DNA of 64,000 nucleotides, taken from positions 7,993,224 to 8,057,223 of the forward strand of contig NZ_JADWYI010000001.1 of the NCBI RefSeq assembly GCF_016904885.1, read 5' to 3'. The notes under the pieces were generated by a model that made no database searches, was not told the DNA's origin, and saw only the letters and a program-made list of their open reading frames with translations. Shown piece by piece: positions 1 through 8,767 of this stretch; the stretch's first letter is position 1; each line of letters starts with the position of its first letter. The position numbers were made by a program, and so were the translations under genes. The stretch comes from Archangium primigenium (GTDB lineage: Bacteria > Myxococcota > Myxococcia > Myxococcales > Myxococcaceae).

Positions 1-890
1 GGCTCACCGCCGCGGTGCTCGCCCACGGCGGCGACGGCATCCCCGTCTCGTCCTTCGCCGACGTGGACTGGCTCAACATCATGGCCTACGACATGGGCTA
101 CCCCCACTCGTCGTATGAAGTCGCGGTCCAGTCGATGGACTACTGGCTCGGCCGGGGTCTGCCCAAGTCCAAGGCGGTGCTGGGCGTGCCCTTCTACGGC
201 AAGAACTCGTCCAACGGCGCCTACACCTACGCGCAGCTCGTGGGCATGGACGCGCAGGCGCCCAACAAGGACGTGGTCAACGGCATCTATTACAACGGCA
301 TCCCCACCATCAAGAGCAAGACCCAGCTCGCGCTCCAGCGGGGCGGCGGCGTGATGATCTGGGAGATCTCCCAGGACACCTCGGGCTCCACCTCGCTGCT
401 CAACGCCATCTACCAGGTGGCCGGCGGCACCTCGTCCAACAACCCCGCGCCGTCCGTGAGCCTCACCTCCCCCGCCAACGGCACGTCCTTCTCGCAGGGC
501 AGCGCCATCACCCTGAGCGCCAACGCCTCGGACTCCAATGGCAGCATCGCCAAGGTGGAGTTCTTCGCGGGCGCCACCAAGGTGGGCGAGAAGACCTCCG
601 CCCCGTACAGCCTCAGCTGGACGAACGCGGCGGCCGGCACCTGGTCCCTGACGGCGCGGGCCACGGACAACGAGGGCGCGTCCACCGTCTCCGCCGCGGT
701 CTCCATCACCGTGAAGGGCACGGGCACCGGCTCCTGCTCGGGCGTGTCCGCCTGGGACGCCACGCGCGCCTACGTGAAGGACGACAAGGCCACCTCCGGC
801 GGCAAGCTGTGGCGCGCCAAGTGGTGGACCCAGAACGAGACGCCCACCGGCAGCGAGTGGGGCGCGTGGGAGCTCGTCGGCAACTGCTGA
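1..890 (+). CDS. Secreted GH18 chitinase, C-terminal part (5' end outside window)
   Basis: This is the 3' part of an open frame that enters from the left edge, with the first full codon at base 3. The first 130 or so residues match the end of a glycoside hydrolase family 18 barrel: the segment VDWLNIMAYDMG followed by VLGVPFYG and a late GGVMIWEISQD strand are typical of chitinases. A bacterial Ig-like domain (Big_7 type) follows, and then a short C-terminal CBM5/12-like chitin-binding module with the Trp-rich pattern LWRAKWWTQNETP. The catalytic DxxDxDxE motif would lie upstream and is not visible, so activity cannot be confirmed. The protein would be exported and would degrade chitin from fungi or arthropods, in line with a predatory soil life. 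The family assignment is firm. Confidence 0.88.
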   Translation, partial: LTAAVLAHGGDGIPVSSFADVDWLNIMAYDMGYPHSSYEVAVQSMDYWLGRGLPKSKAVLGVPFYGKNSSNGAYTYAQLVGMDAQAPNKDVVNGIYYNGIPTIKSKTQLALQRGGGVMIWEISQDTSGSTSLLNAIYQVAGGTSSNNPAPSVSLTSPANGTSFSQGSAITLSANASDSNGSIAKVEFFAGATKVGEKTSAPYSLSWTNAAAGTWSLTARATDNEGASTVSAAVSITVKGTGTGSCSGVSAWDATRAYVKDDKATSGGKLWRAKWWTQNETPTGSEWGAWELVGNC

Positions 891-981
891 CAGCCGTCCC
901 TCGCAATGACTCGCGACATGCCAGGGGGACGGAGCGCAACCCCTTGCATGTCCCGAGCGGTCTCGGCTAACGAGCCGCACC

Positions 982-1641
982 ATGTCCCTCGCGCTCTATG
1001 GCCATCCCTTCTCCTCGTACACGCAGAAAGTCCTGATCGCGCTGTACGAGAACGGCACCCCCTTCGAGTTCCGCACCATCGGGCCGGAGACGCCGCAACA
1101 CTCGGCCGAGTGGCTGCGGCGCTGGCCGCTGCGCAAGTTCCCGCTGCTGGTGGATGGCGAGCGCGACCTCGCCGAGACCAGCATCATCATCGAGTACCTG
1201 CAGCTCGTGCACCCCGGACCCGTGCGCCTGCTGCCCGCGGACCCGATGGCCGCGTTGGAGGTGCGCTTCCTCGACCGCTTCTTCGACCTGCACGTGATGA
1301 ACGCGGCGCAGCACGCGGTGGACGGCGCGCTGACCGGAAACCCCGTGAAGCGCCAGGAGGGACAGGCCCTCGCGGAGAAGAAGCTGGAGGTTTCCTACGC
1401 CTGGCTCGAGGGGAAGCTCGCCGGGAGGACCTGGGCCGCGGGGGCGGACTTCACGCTGGCGGACTGCGCGGCCGCGCCCTCGCTGTTCTACGCGGACTGG
1501 ACCCACCGGATCTCGGAGGCCTATCCCGTGCTGCGCGCCTACCGGACGCGGCTGCTCGGCCGCCCGTCCTTCGCCCGCGCGGTGGAGGAAGCCCGGCCGT
1601 TCCGACCGCTCTTCCCCCTGGGCGCGCCCGAACGGGATTGA
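982..1641 (+). CDS. Glutathione S-transferase family protein
   Basis: A 219-residue protein with a glutathione S-transferase architecture. The N-terminal thioredoxin-like half begins MSLALYGHPFSSYTQKVLIAL, with the SSYTQK turn where the active-site Ser or Cys of this family sits, and DLAETSIIIEYL supplies the conserved cis-Pro/Glu-Ser region that binds the glutathione gamma-glutamyl group. The C-terminal half is helical and contains FTLADCAAAPSLFYAD, the usual GST_C signature. The substrate is unknown; such enzymes conjugate or reduce electrophiles in the cytosol. It stands alone, 91 bases after the chitinase and convergent with the next gene. The ATG at 982 was chosen because it starts the beta strand of the fold directly. 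Confidence 0.85.
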   Translation: MSLALYGHPFSSYTQKVLIALYENGTPFEFRTIGPETPQHSAEWLRRWPLRKFPLLVDGERDLAETSIIIEYLQLVHPGPVRLLPADPMAALEVRFLDRFFDLHVMNAAQHAVDGALTGNPVKRQEGQALAEKKLEVSYAWLEGKLAGRTWAAGADFTLADCAAAPSLFYADWTHRISEAYPVLRAYRTRLLGRPSFARAVEEARPFRPLFPLGAPERD

Positions 1642-1657
1642 GGCCCGCGCGGTCCGC

Positions 1658-2665
1658 TCACCGCTCGCTGTCGAGGGTCGCCATGCCCGCCGCCGCGTAG
1701 CGCGTGCCCGCCACCTGGCTCGCGGGCACCGCCGCCTCCAGCTCGGCGACCTCCGTCTGGGAGAGGGACACCTCGAGGCTCGACAGCGTGTCCGCGAGCT
1801 GCCTGCGCGTGCGCGCCCCCAGCGTCGGGAGGATCATCACGCCTTGCGCCACGCCCTTCGCCCGGACCCACGCGATGGCGAGCTGTGCCGGAGACACGCC
1901 CTTCTTCGCCGCCATGCGCGCGAGCGCGTCCACCAGCTGATCGTTCTTCTCCGCGTTGTCCGCGGAGAAGCGCGGCAGGTGCGCGCGGATGTCGCGTCCT
2001 CCCGTGGGCTTCGCGCCCGTGAGCAAGCCCCGGCTCAGGACGCCGTACGCGGTCATCGCGATGCCCAGCTCGTGCAACACCGGGAGGATGCGGGCCTCCA
2101 CGCTCCGGCTCACCAGCGCGTATTCGAGCTGCACATCGCAGATGGGGTGCACGCTCGCGGCGCGCCGGATGGTCTCGACCCCGACCTCGGACAGCGCGAT
2201 GTGGCGCACATAGCCCGCCTTCACCAGATCGGCGATCGCGCCCACCGTGTCCTCGATGGGCACGTTCGGATCCAGGCGCGCGGGCCGGTAGATGTCGATG
2301 TGATCGACGCCCAGGCGCGTCAGGCTGTGCGCGAGCGCGTTCTTCGTCGCGGCCGGCCGCGCGTCATACCCGAGGTGCGCGCCGTCCGGCCCCCGGAGCG
2401 CCCCGAACTTCACGCTCAGAAGCACCTTGTCGCGCCGGTCCCGGATCGCCTTGCCCACCAGCAGCTCGTTGCGACCCATGCTGTAGAAGTCCCCCGTGTC
2501 GAGGACGTTCACCCCGCGCTCGATGGCCTCGTGGATGGTCGCGATGCTCTCGGCCTCGTCGCTGTCGCCGTACCAGCTCCCCGCGCCCATGCCCATACAG
2601 CCCAGGGCGATGGGGAACACCGACGGCCCCTGCGTGCCCAACCGCGTGTCGTTCATCGTGGTCAT
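1658..2665 (-). CDS. Aldo/keto reductase
   Basis: A 335-residue NADPH-type aldo/keto reductase of the (beta/alpha)8 family. It shows the entry strand ALGCMGMG, the Asp-Tyr pair of the catalytic tetrad in LDTGDFYS and the Lys in SVKFG. The fourth member, usually a His in a DLYYQHRVDP-like strand, is replaced: here the strand reads DIYRPARLDP. The cofactor loop near the C terminus (ILPTLGARTRRQL) is present. It would reduce an unidentified aldehyde or ketone, possibly with altered catalysis. The gene follows the epimerase-like gene on the same strand with 16 bases between them, so the two are probably co-transcribed, and both face away from the LysR gene that may control them. An ATG at 2656 is an alternative start. 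Confidence 0.85.
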   Translation of the reverse strand: MTTMNDTRLGTQGPSVFPIALGCMGMGAGSWYGDSDEAESIATIHEAIERGVNVLDTGDFYSMGRNELLVGKAIRDRRDKVLLSVKFGALRGPDGAHLGYDARPAATKNALAHSLTRLGVDHIDIYRPARLDPNVPIEDTVGAIADLVKAGYVRHIALSEVGVETIRRAASVHPICDVQLEYALVSRSVEARILPVLHELGIAMTAYGVLSRGLLTGAKPTGGRDIRAHLPRFSADNAEKNDQLVDALARMAAKKGVSPAQLAIAWVRAKGVAQGVMILPTLGARTRRQLADTLSSLEVSLSQTEVAELEAAVPASQVAGTRYAAAGMATLDSER

Positions 2666-2681
2666 GTCGTCCGCTCCGCGC

Positions 2682-3569
2682 TCAGGTGTCGAAGTAGTGG
2701 CCGTGCTCCAGGTCCGCGAGCAGCCCGGGCCGCTGGGGCCGCCAGCCCAACCGGGCCCGCGTCCGCGTGCTCGAGGCCGACATGTCGCGCGTGAAGAAGG
2801 GCGCCAGCCAGCCGAAGTGCCCGGCCGCGTCCTCGAGCGACTTCGAGACGACGGGCACCTTCAAACGCCGGCCGATCACCTCCGCGAGCTCCCGGGTCGG
2901 CACGGCCTCGTCCGCGATGCCGTGGTACACGGCGCCCGGCTGGCCCTTCTCCAGCGCCAGGCGGTAGAGGTGCGCCGCGTCGAGCCGGTGCACCGCGGAC
3001 CACGCATCGCGTCCCTCGCCCGCGTAGGCGGAGACGCCCTTCTGGCGCGCGATGCCGATGAGCGCGGGCACGAAGGCATGGTCCCCATCGCCGTGCACCG
3101 AGGGCGGCAGGCGCAGCAACGACACCCGCACGCCCCGCGAGGCCAGCGCGAGCGTGGCCCGGTCCGAGGCGAGCCGGTGCGACGGCCCGGAGCCCTCCTG
3201 GGGCAACTCGTCCTCGGTGCCCACCCGGCCCCCCGCGAGCCCCGAGGTGACGACGAAGGGCCGGTTCGAGCCCGCGAGCACCTCGCCCATCGCCTCGATC
3301 GCGATCCGGTCCGTCACTCCCGAGGCCGAGATGTTCGAGAAGTCGTGGATGAAGGCCGTGTGGATGACGCCCTCGGAATCGGCCGCGCCGCGCTTCAGGC
3401 TGTCGAGGTCATCGAGCTGGCCCCGGTGCACCCGCGCACCGGCGGCGACGAGCGCCTGGGCGGCGGCGTCCGAGCGCGCCAGGCCGAGCACCTCATGCCC
3501 CGCGCCGATGAGTTCCTGTACGATGGCGGAGCCGATGAAACCCGTGGCGCCGGTGACGAAGACTCGCAT
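2682..3569 (-). CDS. NAD-dependent epimerase/dehydratase (extended SDR)
   Basis: A 295-residue extended short-chain dehydrogenase/reductase-like protein. The N terminus, MRVFVTGATGFIGS, is the Rossmann nucleotide-binding GxxGxxG motif, and the acidic-free loop after the second strand (LGLARSD) suggests NADP. The usual YxxxK catalytic pair is not clearly conserved, since the expected region reads GPSHRLASDRATLAL, so it may belong to the atypical NAD(P)-binding subgroup. The C-terminal half carries the HRLDAAHLYRLALEKG segment common in the NmrA/epimerase-like group. It is transcribed with the aldo/keto reductase and is divergent from the LysR regulator across a 108-base gap. The substrate is unknown. 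Confidence 0.82.
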   Translation of the reverse strand: MRVFVTGATGFIGSAIVQELIGAGHEVLGLARSDAAAQALVAAGARVHRGQLDDLDSLKRGAADSEGVIHTAFIHDFSNISASGVTDRIAIEAMGEVLAGSNRPFVVTSGLAGGRVGTEDELPQEGSGPSHRLASDRATLALASRGVRVSLLRLPPSVHGDGDHAFVPALIGIARQKGVSAYAGEGRDAWSAVHRLDAAHLYRLALEKGQPGAVYHGIADEAVPTRELAEVIGRRLKVPVVSKSLEDAAGHFGWLAPFFTRDMSASSTRTRARLGWRPQRPGLLADLEHGHYFDT

Positions 3570-3677
3570 GGTTCATTCCCTCGGGGTTGTCGCCGCGCCG
3601 TGAGTTCACGGGCGGGTCTCGAGGGCATCGTGCGCGCGCGCCGAGCCTTCCGCACGTGCATCCTCGAAAGTCTAAGC

Positions 3678-4661
3678 ATGACGCCAAATAGGTCTCGCGG
3701 GTTCGACCGGCATTCGCTGAACGAACTCGGAATGTTGAGCGCGGTGGTGGAGTCCGGCAGCTTCGTGCGCGCGGGCGAGGCGCTCGGGCTGACCCAGTCG
3801 GCGGTCAGCCGGGCCATCGCGCGCCTGGAGAGCCGGGTGGGCATCCGCCTGTTCCACCGGACCGCGCGCGCCATCGCGCTGACGGACGAGGGGCGCCGCT
3901 TCTACGAGTCGGTCGCGCCCCACCTGGCCGCCATCGCGGAGGCGACGAACGAGGCGGGAGATGCCTCGACCCGGGTCCGCGGCCGCCTGCGGGTGAACGT
4001 GGACGAAGGCATCGCGCAGTTCGTGCTGACGCCGCGTCTCGCCCCCTTCCTCGAGCAGCACCCCGAGCTGTCGGTGGAGCTCGCCATCCGCGACCGCATG
4101 GGGGACCTGGTCGGGGAGGGCTTCGACGTCGCCATCCGGTTTGGCATCCCCGAGCCGTCGGCGCTGAAGTCCCGGCTGCTCTTGCGCACCCGCGTCATCA
4201 CCTGCGCCTCGCCCGCGTACCTCGCGCGGCACGGGCAGCCCCGGCGGCCTGGCGACCTCGAGAAGCACCGGTGTGTGCTGATGCGAGACCCCGCCACCGG
4301 CAGCCATTTCGGCTGGGAGTACATCCGGGACAAGAAGGTCGTCCCCGTGAATGTCTCCGGACAGCTGATGGTGAATGGGAGCGGCCCGCTGCTCGCGGCG
4401 GTGCTCGGGGGCCAGGGCATCGCCCAGGTGCTCGAGCTCTACACGCGCGAGCTCGTGGCGGACGGGCGGCTCGTGCAGGTGCTGCCGGAATGGGCCGAGG
4501 AGACATACCCGCTCCACGCGTACCACCACGCCACGCGCTTCATGTCGGCCAAGGTCCGCGCCTTCCTGGACTTCGTCGTCGCCCTGACGCGCGAGGACTC
4601 GCCGGGTGAGGCCCCTCGCGCGCGGAGGACGCGTCGCGAGGGACCGGAGGGGCTCCCCTGA
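3678..4661 (+). CDS. LysR-family transcriptional regulator
   Basis: A 327-residue LysR-type regulator. The N-terminal winged helix-turn-helix is evident from LGMLSAVVESGSFVRAGEAL followed by LTQSAVSRAIARLESRVG and RLFHRTARAIALTDEG (residues 13-75). The remaining residues form the periplasmic-binding-protein-like effector domain, starting at the RVRGRLRVNVDEG strand. The open frame extends upstream over the divergent epimerase, but the ATG at 3678 gives the standard LysR start about 12 residues before the HTH, so it was preferred. The gene is divergent from the epimerase/aldo-keto reductase pair; by the usual LysR logic it probably binds the 108-base shared intergenic region and regulates them. 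The inducer is not predictable. Confidence 0.88.
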   Translation: MTPNRSRGFDRHSLNELGMLSAVVESGSFVRAGEALGLTQSAVSRAIARLESRVGIRLFHRTARAIALTDEGRRFYESVAPHLAAIAEATNEAGDASTRVRGRLRVNVDEGIAQFVLTPRLAPFLEQHPELSVELAIRDRMGDLVGEGFDVAIRFGIPEPSALKSRLLLRTRVITCASPAYLARHGQPRRPGDLEKHRCVLMRDPATGSHFGWEYIRDKKVVPVNVSGQLMVNGSGPLLAAVLGGQGIAQVLELYTRELVADGRLVQVLPEWAEETYPLHAYHHATRFMSAKVRAFLDFVVALTREDSPGEAPRARRTRREGPEGLP

Positions 4662-4683
4662 GACAACGGGCGCCCTCGCCTGC

Positions 4684-5382
4684 TCAGTTCGCCGGGCAGA
4701 AGACGATGTCGAAGTCCTCGGCGTTGCAGGCCGCCATCGGGCCCGCGTCATCGCCCGACCAGGAGTAGGACTGCGCGCAGCCAGAGTCGAAGAACTTCGC
4801 CACGGCGCTGTTCTTGTTGTCCCGCTCGGGGCTCACGCAGGCGATGACCTTGCCGGCGCTGTTGCGCAGCTTGCCCACCTCGGGGCAGTTGGTCAGCAGG
4901 TTCTGCGGACAGCTCCGCGTCTGCCCCGAGCAGGTGGTGGTGCCGCCCAGCTCGTAGGGGATGATCTTCAGCGGCAGGTTGTGGGCATCCACGTGGCTCA
5001 GGTTGAACCAGTCCCAGCTCGCATAGCCGAAGGCGTTCTCGTTGAAGCCGAACTCGGCCAGCGAGTGGCGGCCCACGCCCGGATCCTCGCCCTGGCGAAA
5101 GCCCCAGTAGCGCTTGGAGATCATGTGGTCCGTGTTGTTGCCGATGGTCCGGCAGGCCTCGGCGCCCGAGGCCAGGTTGCCGCCGGAGATGTTGTTGCCC
5201 GCGAAGGTGACGGTGTAGCCGCACTTGTTGATGAAGCGCAGCGTGGTCTTCCCATCGCCCTTCACCGCACAGCCCAGCGCCTGGGACTCCTCGCCCAGCA
5301 CCTCGGCCGCGTCCACGTCCTCCGGGCCGCCGCACCCCACCAGGGACAGCATCGACACCAGCGCGATTCCGTACGCCTTCAT
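4684..5382 (-). CDS. Thaumatin-like lipoprotein
   Basis: A 232-residue lipoprotein. The start at 5382 is chosen because a GAGGAG ribosome site lies just upstream and because it begins a clean lipoprotein signal, MKAYGIALVSMLSLVGCGG, with lipobox LVGC. The mature part starts with a strand TLRFINKCGYTVTFAGNN, as in thaumatin-like proteins, and shares their Cys-rich middle (CSGQTRSCPQNLLTNCP) and end (FFDSGCAQSYSWSGDD, then DFDIVFCP). Thaumatin-like proteins are best known from plants and fungi as antifungal or beta-glucan-binding proteins; the role in a bacterium is unknown. The mature protein holds many Cys, which fits the disulfide-rich fold. It stands alone downstream of a 263-base gap that is A/T-rich and likely holds its promoter. 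Confidence 0.75.
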   Translation of the reverse strand: MKAYGIALVSMLSLVGCGGPEDVDAAEVLGEESQALGCAVKGDGKTTLRFINKCGYTVTFAGNNISGGNLASGAEACRTIGNNTDHMISKRYWGFRQGEDPGVGRHSLAEFGFNENAFGYASWDWFNLSHVDAHNLPLKIIPYELGGTTTCSGQTRSCPQNLLTNCPEVGKLRNSAGKVIACVSPERDNKNSAVAKFFDSGCAQSYSWSGDDAGPMAACNAEDFDIVFCPAN

Positions 5383-5645
5383 GGATGTCTCCTCGTCCTG
5401 ATCCACAGAAACTGAACGGCGAAAAACCGTTCCTTCCCGCCAAAATAGGATTTCAGGACATCCAAGTAAACAAAGATAGACACAGCGAGTGAAGTTCGCC
5501 CGCACGCGTCAAATTGCAGTGCTTTTAAACCCTGAGAATGATTGCGATTCCACGGACTCGGGGGGATGCACGGGGCCCGCAACGACAACGGGACGGCGGC
5601 TGCCGGAGGACCCGGAGCGCGCCGTCCCGTGAGGGTGAAGCCCGG

Positions 5646-6728
5646 CTAGAGCAGACAGAGGAACGAGGGGATGGGCGTGTACGGCACCTCGGAGGGGTCC
5701 GGAGGCGGGCCGCCGGCGCCGAGCTGCACGGACATGGCGGAGATGAGTCCGGGGATGGCCGGCAGCGGCAGCGGCGCGAACACGTAGGGCCGGCCCTGGG
5801 CCGCGTCCGTCACCGTGTCCACGGGCAGGAACTGTACGGGCGCCGTGGGGTCCGTGACCGAGCCGGCCGGGAGCACCACCACCGTCACGCCGATGGGGCT
5901 CGAGGCGGCGCCGTCGGCCACGTAGAAGCCGCGCGGGGACTGCGTGCTGCCGCCGGTGCCGGGCTTGCGCCAGCCGAGGTGGTACTTGGTGCCCAGCGCG
6001 GCCTGCACCGTGGTGCGATCGGCCGGGATGAGCAGGTTGGGCAGCGGCGCGGGCGCGTACTGCCAGAACACCAGCACGCCGCTGAAGCGGGCGGGGTTGA
6101 TGAAGTCGGCCACGTTGGTGGCCAGGCCCTTGGAGGAGCGGTAGCGGGCCACGGCGTCCAGCACGCCGGTGGTGCTCGTGTGGATGGACTCCCCCAGCGG
6201 ACAGAAGCGGCTGCTGCCCGTGAAGAACGGGCGCAGCGTCACCGTGGGCAGGTAGGGCGCGGGCGCCACGGGCGGCAGGGGCGCGGTGGCCTCCGGCGGC
6301 AGCGCGAGCAGCGCGCCCTGACCCGTGTTGGCGACGAAGTAGGGCACCTCGTCCCGGCTCGGCAGGGATTCCACCCGCCAGAGCGCGTCCGGCCCGGTGG
6401 GCTGGGCGAAGGCGGGCGGCTGATCCGGCGGCGCGATGGGATCCAACACGAACACCTGGGCGCCCTGCACCGAGGCCAGGGGCAGGAAGGGCGTGAGGTC
6501 CGCGAGCAGCGGCGGAATGGGGCAGGCGCCGCCCAGGAACTCGTTGCACGAGGCGACGCTCAGGAAGAAGGCCTCGGGGTCCCACGCGTAGCCGGAGGCG
6601 GTGGCCTTGGCCTCGGGCAGGTCCACGTAGACGTTGTCCGGGGCCGGCGGCGCCGCGGGCTCGCCGCAGCCACTGCCCAGCAGCGCGCCCAGGGAAGAGA
6701 CCAAACCAATGAGGGATGCGCGTTTCAT
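5646..6728 (-). CDS. Hypothetical lipoprotein next to multiheme cytochrome
   Basis: A 360-residue protein of no family that I recognise. The N terminus, MKRASLIGLVSSLGALLGSGCGEPA, is a lipoprotein signal peptide with lipobox GSGC. The mature protein is rich in Pro and Ala with a few scattered Cys (ASCNEFLGGACP, RFCPLGES, SFLCLL), and has no CxxCH heme motif. It follows the multiheme cytochrome gene on the same strand with 18 bases between them, so the two are probably one operon and the protein may be a surface partner of that cytochrome. Function is inferred only from position. Confidence 0.6.
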   Translation of the reverse strand: MKRASLIGLVSSLGALLGSGCGEPAAPPAPDNVYVDLPEAKATASGYAWDPEAFFLSVASCNEFLGGACPIPPLLADLTPFLPLASVQGAQVFVLDPIAPPDQPPAFAQPTGPDALWRVESLPSRDEVPYFVANTGQGALLALPPEATAPLPPVAPAPYLPTVTLRPFFTGSSRFCPLGESIHTSTTGVLDAVARYRSSKGLATNVADFINPARFSGVLVFWQYAPAPLPNLLIPADRTTVQAALGTKYHLGWRKPGTGGSTQSPRGFYVADGAASSPIGVTVVVLPAGSVTDPTAPVQFLPVDTVTDAAQGRPYVFAPLPLPAIPGLISAMSVQLGAGGPPPDPSEVPYTPIPSFLCLL

Positions 6729-6746
6729 GTGAGCGGTTCCGTCGAC

Positions 6747-8657
6747 TCAGTCAGGGAGGATGTGGCCCGTGGGCGTCTTGTCCACGTGGCACGACTGGGC
6801 GCAGTTGCTGAAGCGCGAGGGGCCGCCCACGTCGGTGAAGGCCATGGAGAAGTACTCGTCGCCGTGCACCGAGGGGTGGCAGGACTTGCAGACGGTGAGG
6901 CTCGGCCGCACCGCGCTCTCGCGCGTCAGGTGGCACATGCGGCAGTCCGCCTTGTTCTGCGGGTACTTGGTGGAGTTCATGTGCAGCCGGTGCATCTCGT
7001 CCTGGATGCGGCCCGGCTGATCCGCGGTGCTCATGTGGCACGCCTTGCAGGACTCGACGTGGTCCACCGAGAAGCCATGGCGCAGGTTGTCCAGCGACAC
7101 CACGCCGCGGTGGCACGTCTGGCAGTTGCCCACCCGGTTCGGGTACGCGGTGCGCTCGGCCTGGCCCACCTGGAAGAAGGCCGCGTTGCCCTTGGACACG
7201 CGCTCGCCCATGAACTGGCGCACCGAGCGCGTCAGGACGACGTAGGTGCCAGGCTTGGCGTCCGGCGGCAGCGTCACCGTGGTGCGCGTGGGCCAGTTCG
7301 CGGTGAAGAAGCCCGGGATGATGGGCAGCGAGGCGAACTCGGGCACCATGGCGGTGTAGGTGGCGGCGGCCGCGCCCGAGGCGCTGAAGTACGGCGGCTG
7401 GCCCGCCACGTCGCTCCACGTGCGCAGGTCCTGCAGCGGCCCCACCACCTGGTAGGCGGAGGTGGTGTCGCGCTCACCCTGCGTGAGCAGGTGGCCCTCG
7501 AAGGCGTAGAGCATGCCGTTGGTGTTGCCCGCGTAGAAGTCGGCGTAGCTGGGCAGCAGCTCCTTGCGGTGCAGGCGGTTGCCCTCCCCATCCCGCACGT
7601 CCATGACCACGTCCATGCGCTCGCCCGGCACGTAGAACTGGCCGTTCTTGGGACGGCCCAGTTGCACGCGCGGATCCAGACCGAAGCCGCAGGGCGTGGG
7701 CGAGTCGTCGTCCTTGAAGCACGTGGGGGCCACGTCGCTGGGCCGCACGAAGGTGACGGGGATGGTGAAGGGCGAGTTGGGCATCAGGCTCCAGGTGAGG
7801 CGCAGCGCGCCGTCGCCCGAGACGCCCAGCACCCGGAAGTCCTTGAAGGGGTTGGTGGAGCCCACCAGGTCCACGCGCACCATGGTGCGGTACGTGATGC
7901 CGCCAATGCCCGGCAGGGGGCTGGGCACCTCACGCAGCTCCGCGTCCGAGGGCGAGCGCGGCGCCAGCAGGTTCTCCACCGTGTAGGAGACGTTGGTGTG
8001 GCCCGCCATGGACGACTCGCCCGCGAAGTCCCGGCGGTTGTACGTGGCCGTCTGGCGCACGGAGCCGTCGCTGTCGAGCACCTCCAGCGTGAAGGAGTCG
8101 TCCTGGGACAACATCCAGCGGGCGTTGCGGAACTGGATCTCCCGCGACCACGTGCCCTGGGAGAGGGTCTCGAACCAGCGCACGCCCTCCTGGCTCAGGT
8201 CCGTCCAGTCCAGATCCTTGAAGCGCGACTCGCGGCGCATCCAGCGCACCACGGACGCCAGGTCCTTGGGGTCCGTGTGGACGTTGGCCACCGTGTCCGT
8301 CAGGGTGATCTGGTTGAGGAAGTACTTCGTGTCCGTCATCACCTGGAAGCGCTGCTGGGGCACGAGCTTCGGCGCGTGGGACGGATCGCCCGCCGTGGGA
8401 TCGGCGCACTCGGTGGGGTAGCCCGGCACCGGGGAGTTGCCCTTGGCCACCGGCTGGCCATTGGACAGGATGGCGCACCCGTTGAACATCTGCAGACTGA
8501 GTTTGATGGCACCCGAGGCCGCCGCGGCATACGGGTCGAACGCCGTGGAGCCGCGGCCCGGGACATTCTCCGCATCCTCGATGTTCAACAACTGGCACGC
8601 GGACAGTCCCAACAACAGGCCGTAGAGCGTGCTTCTCAGCACCTTCGAAGCATTCAT
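6747..8657 (-). CDS. Multiheme c-type cytochrome lipoprotein
   Basis: A 636-residue exported cytochrome. The start at 8657 gives MNASKVLRSTLYGLLLGLSACQ, a lipoprotein signal with lipobox LSAC; the open frame continues upstream into the diheme gene region and was not used. Residues 1-500 have no heme motif and look like a beta-rich surface domain. The last ~130 residues hold four canonical heme-binding motifs, CQTCH, CKACH, CRMCH and CKSCH, and a fifth site reading CAQSCH, which is CX3CH. Additional His residues between them could be distal ligands. The gene lies between the diheme cytochrome and a lipoprotein, all on one strand, which suggests an envelope electron-transfer unit. The layout resembles outer-membrane OmcA/MtrC-like proteins only loosely; that link is speculative. 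Confidence 0.8.
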   Translation of the reverse strand: MNASKVLRSTLYGLLLGLSACQLLNIEDAENVPGRGSTAFDPYAAAASGAIKLSLQMFNGCAILSNGQPVAKGNSPVPGYPTECADPTAGDPSHAPKLVPQQRFQVMTDTKYFLNQITLTDTVANVHTDPKDLASVVRWMRRESRFKDLDWTDLSQEGVRWFETLSQGTWSREIQFRNARWMLSQDDSFTLEVLDSDGSVRQTATYNRRDFAGESSMAGHTNVSYTVENLLAPRSPSDAELREVPSPLPGIGGITYRTMVRVDLVGSTNPFKDFRVLGVSGDGALRLTWSLMPNSPFTIPVTFVRPSDVAPTCFKDDDSPTPCGFGLDPRVQLGRPKNGQFYVPGERMDVVMDVRDGEGNRLHRKELLPSYADFYAGNTNGMLYAFEGHLLTQGERDTTSAYQVVGPLQDLRTWSDVAGQPPYFSASGAAAATYTAMVPEFASLPIIPGFFTANWPTRTTVTLPPDAKPGTYVVLTRSVRQFMGERVSKGNAAFFQVGQAERTAYPNRVGNCQTCHRGVVSLDNLRHGFSVDHVESCKACHMSTADQPGRIQDEMHRLHMNSTKYPQNKADCRMCHLTRESAVRPSLTVCKSCHPSVHGDEYFSMAFTDVGGPSRFSNCAQSCHVDKTPTGHILPD

Positions 8658-8742
8658 TCCGAGAGGGGGGGGGCGAAGAGGGGAACGGCAGAGCGCGACG
8701 CTCTTCCGGGCGATCACGCTAACAAAACCGCCCGGCACGCGC

Positions 8743-8767
8743 CAATGAGGGGGCCGGCTCCTCATTG
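8743..8767. terminator. Inverted repeat between the two cytochrome genes
   Basis: The arms CAATGAGG (8743-8750) and CCTCATTG (8760-8767) are perfect complements around a nine-base G/C-rich loop. It lies downstream of the diheme cytochrome gene and upstream of the multiheme one. There is no T-run, so it could be a factor-dependent terminator, a processing site or an operator. Confidence 0.35.

Noticed and set aside
915-978. Inverted repeats GACATGC/GCATGTC and a bulged stem before the GST gene
   Set aside because: The first has a 24-base loop and the second a bulge; neither has a T-run. It could be a terminator of the chitinase gene but support is weak.
5533-5547. A Fur-like TGAGAATGATTGCGA near the thaumatin-like gene
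   Set aside because: The right half matches the box poorly and it is not palindromic; the gene has no clear iron link.
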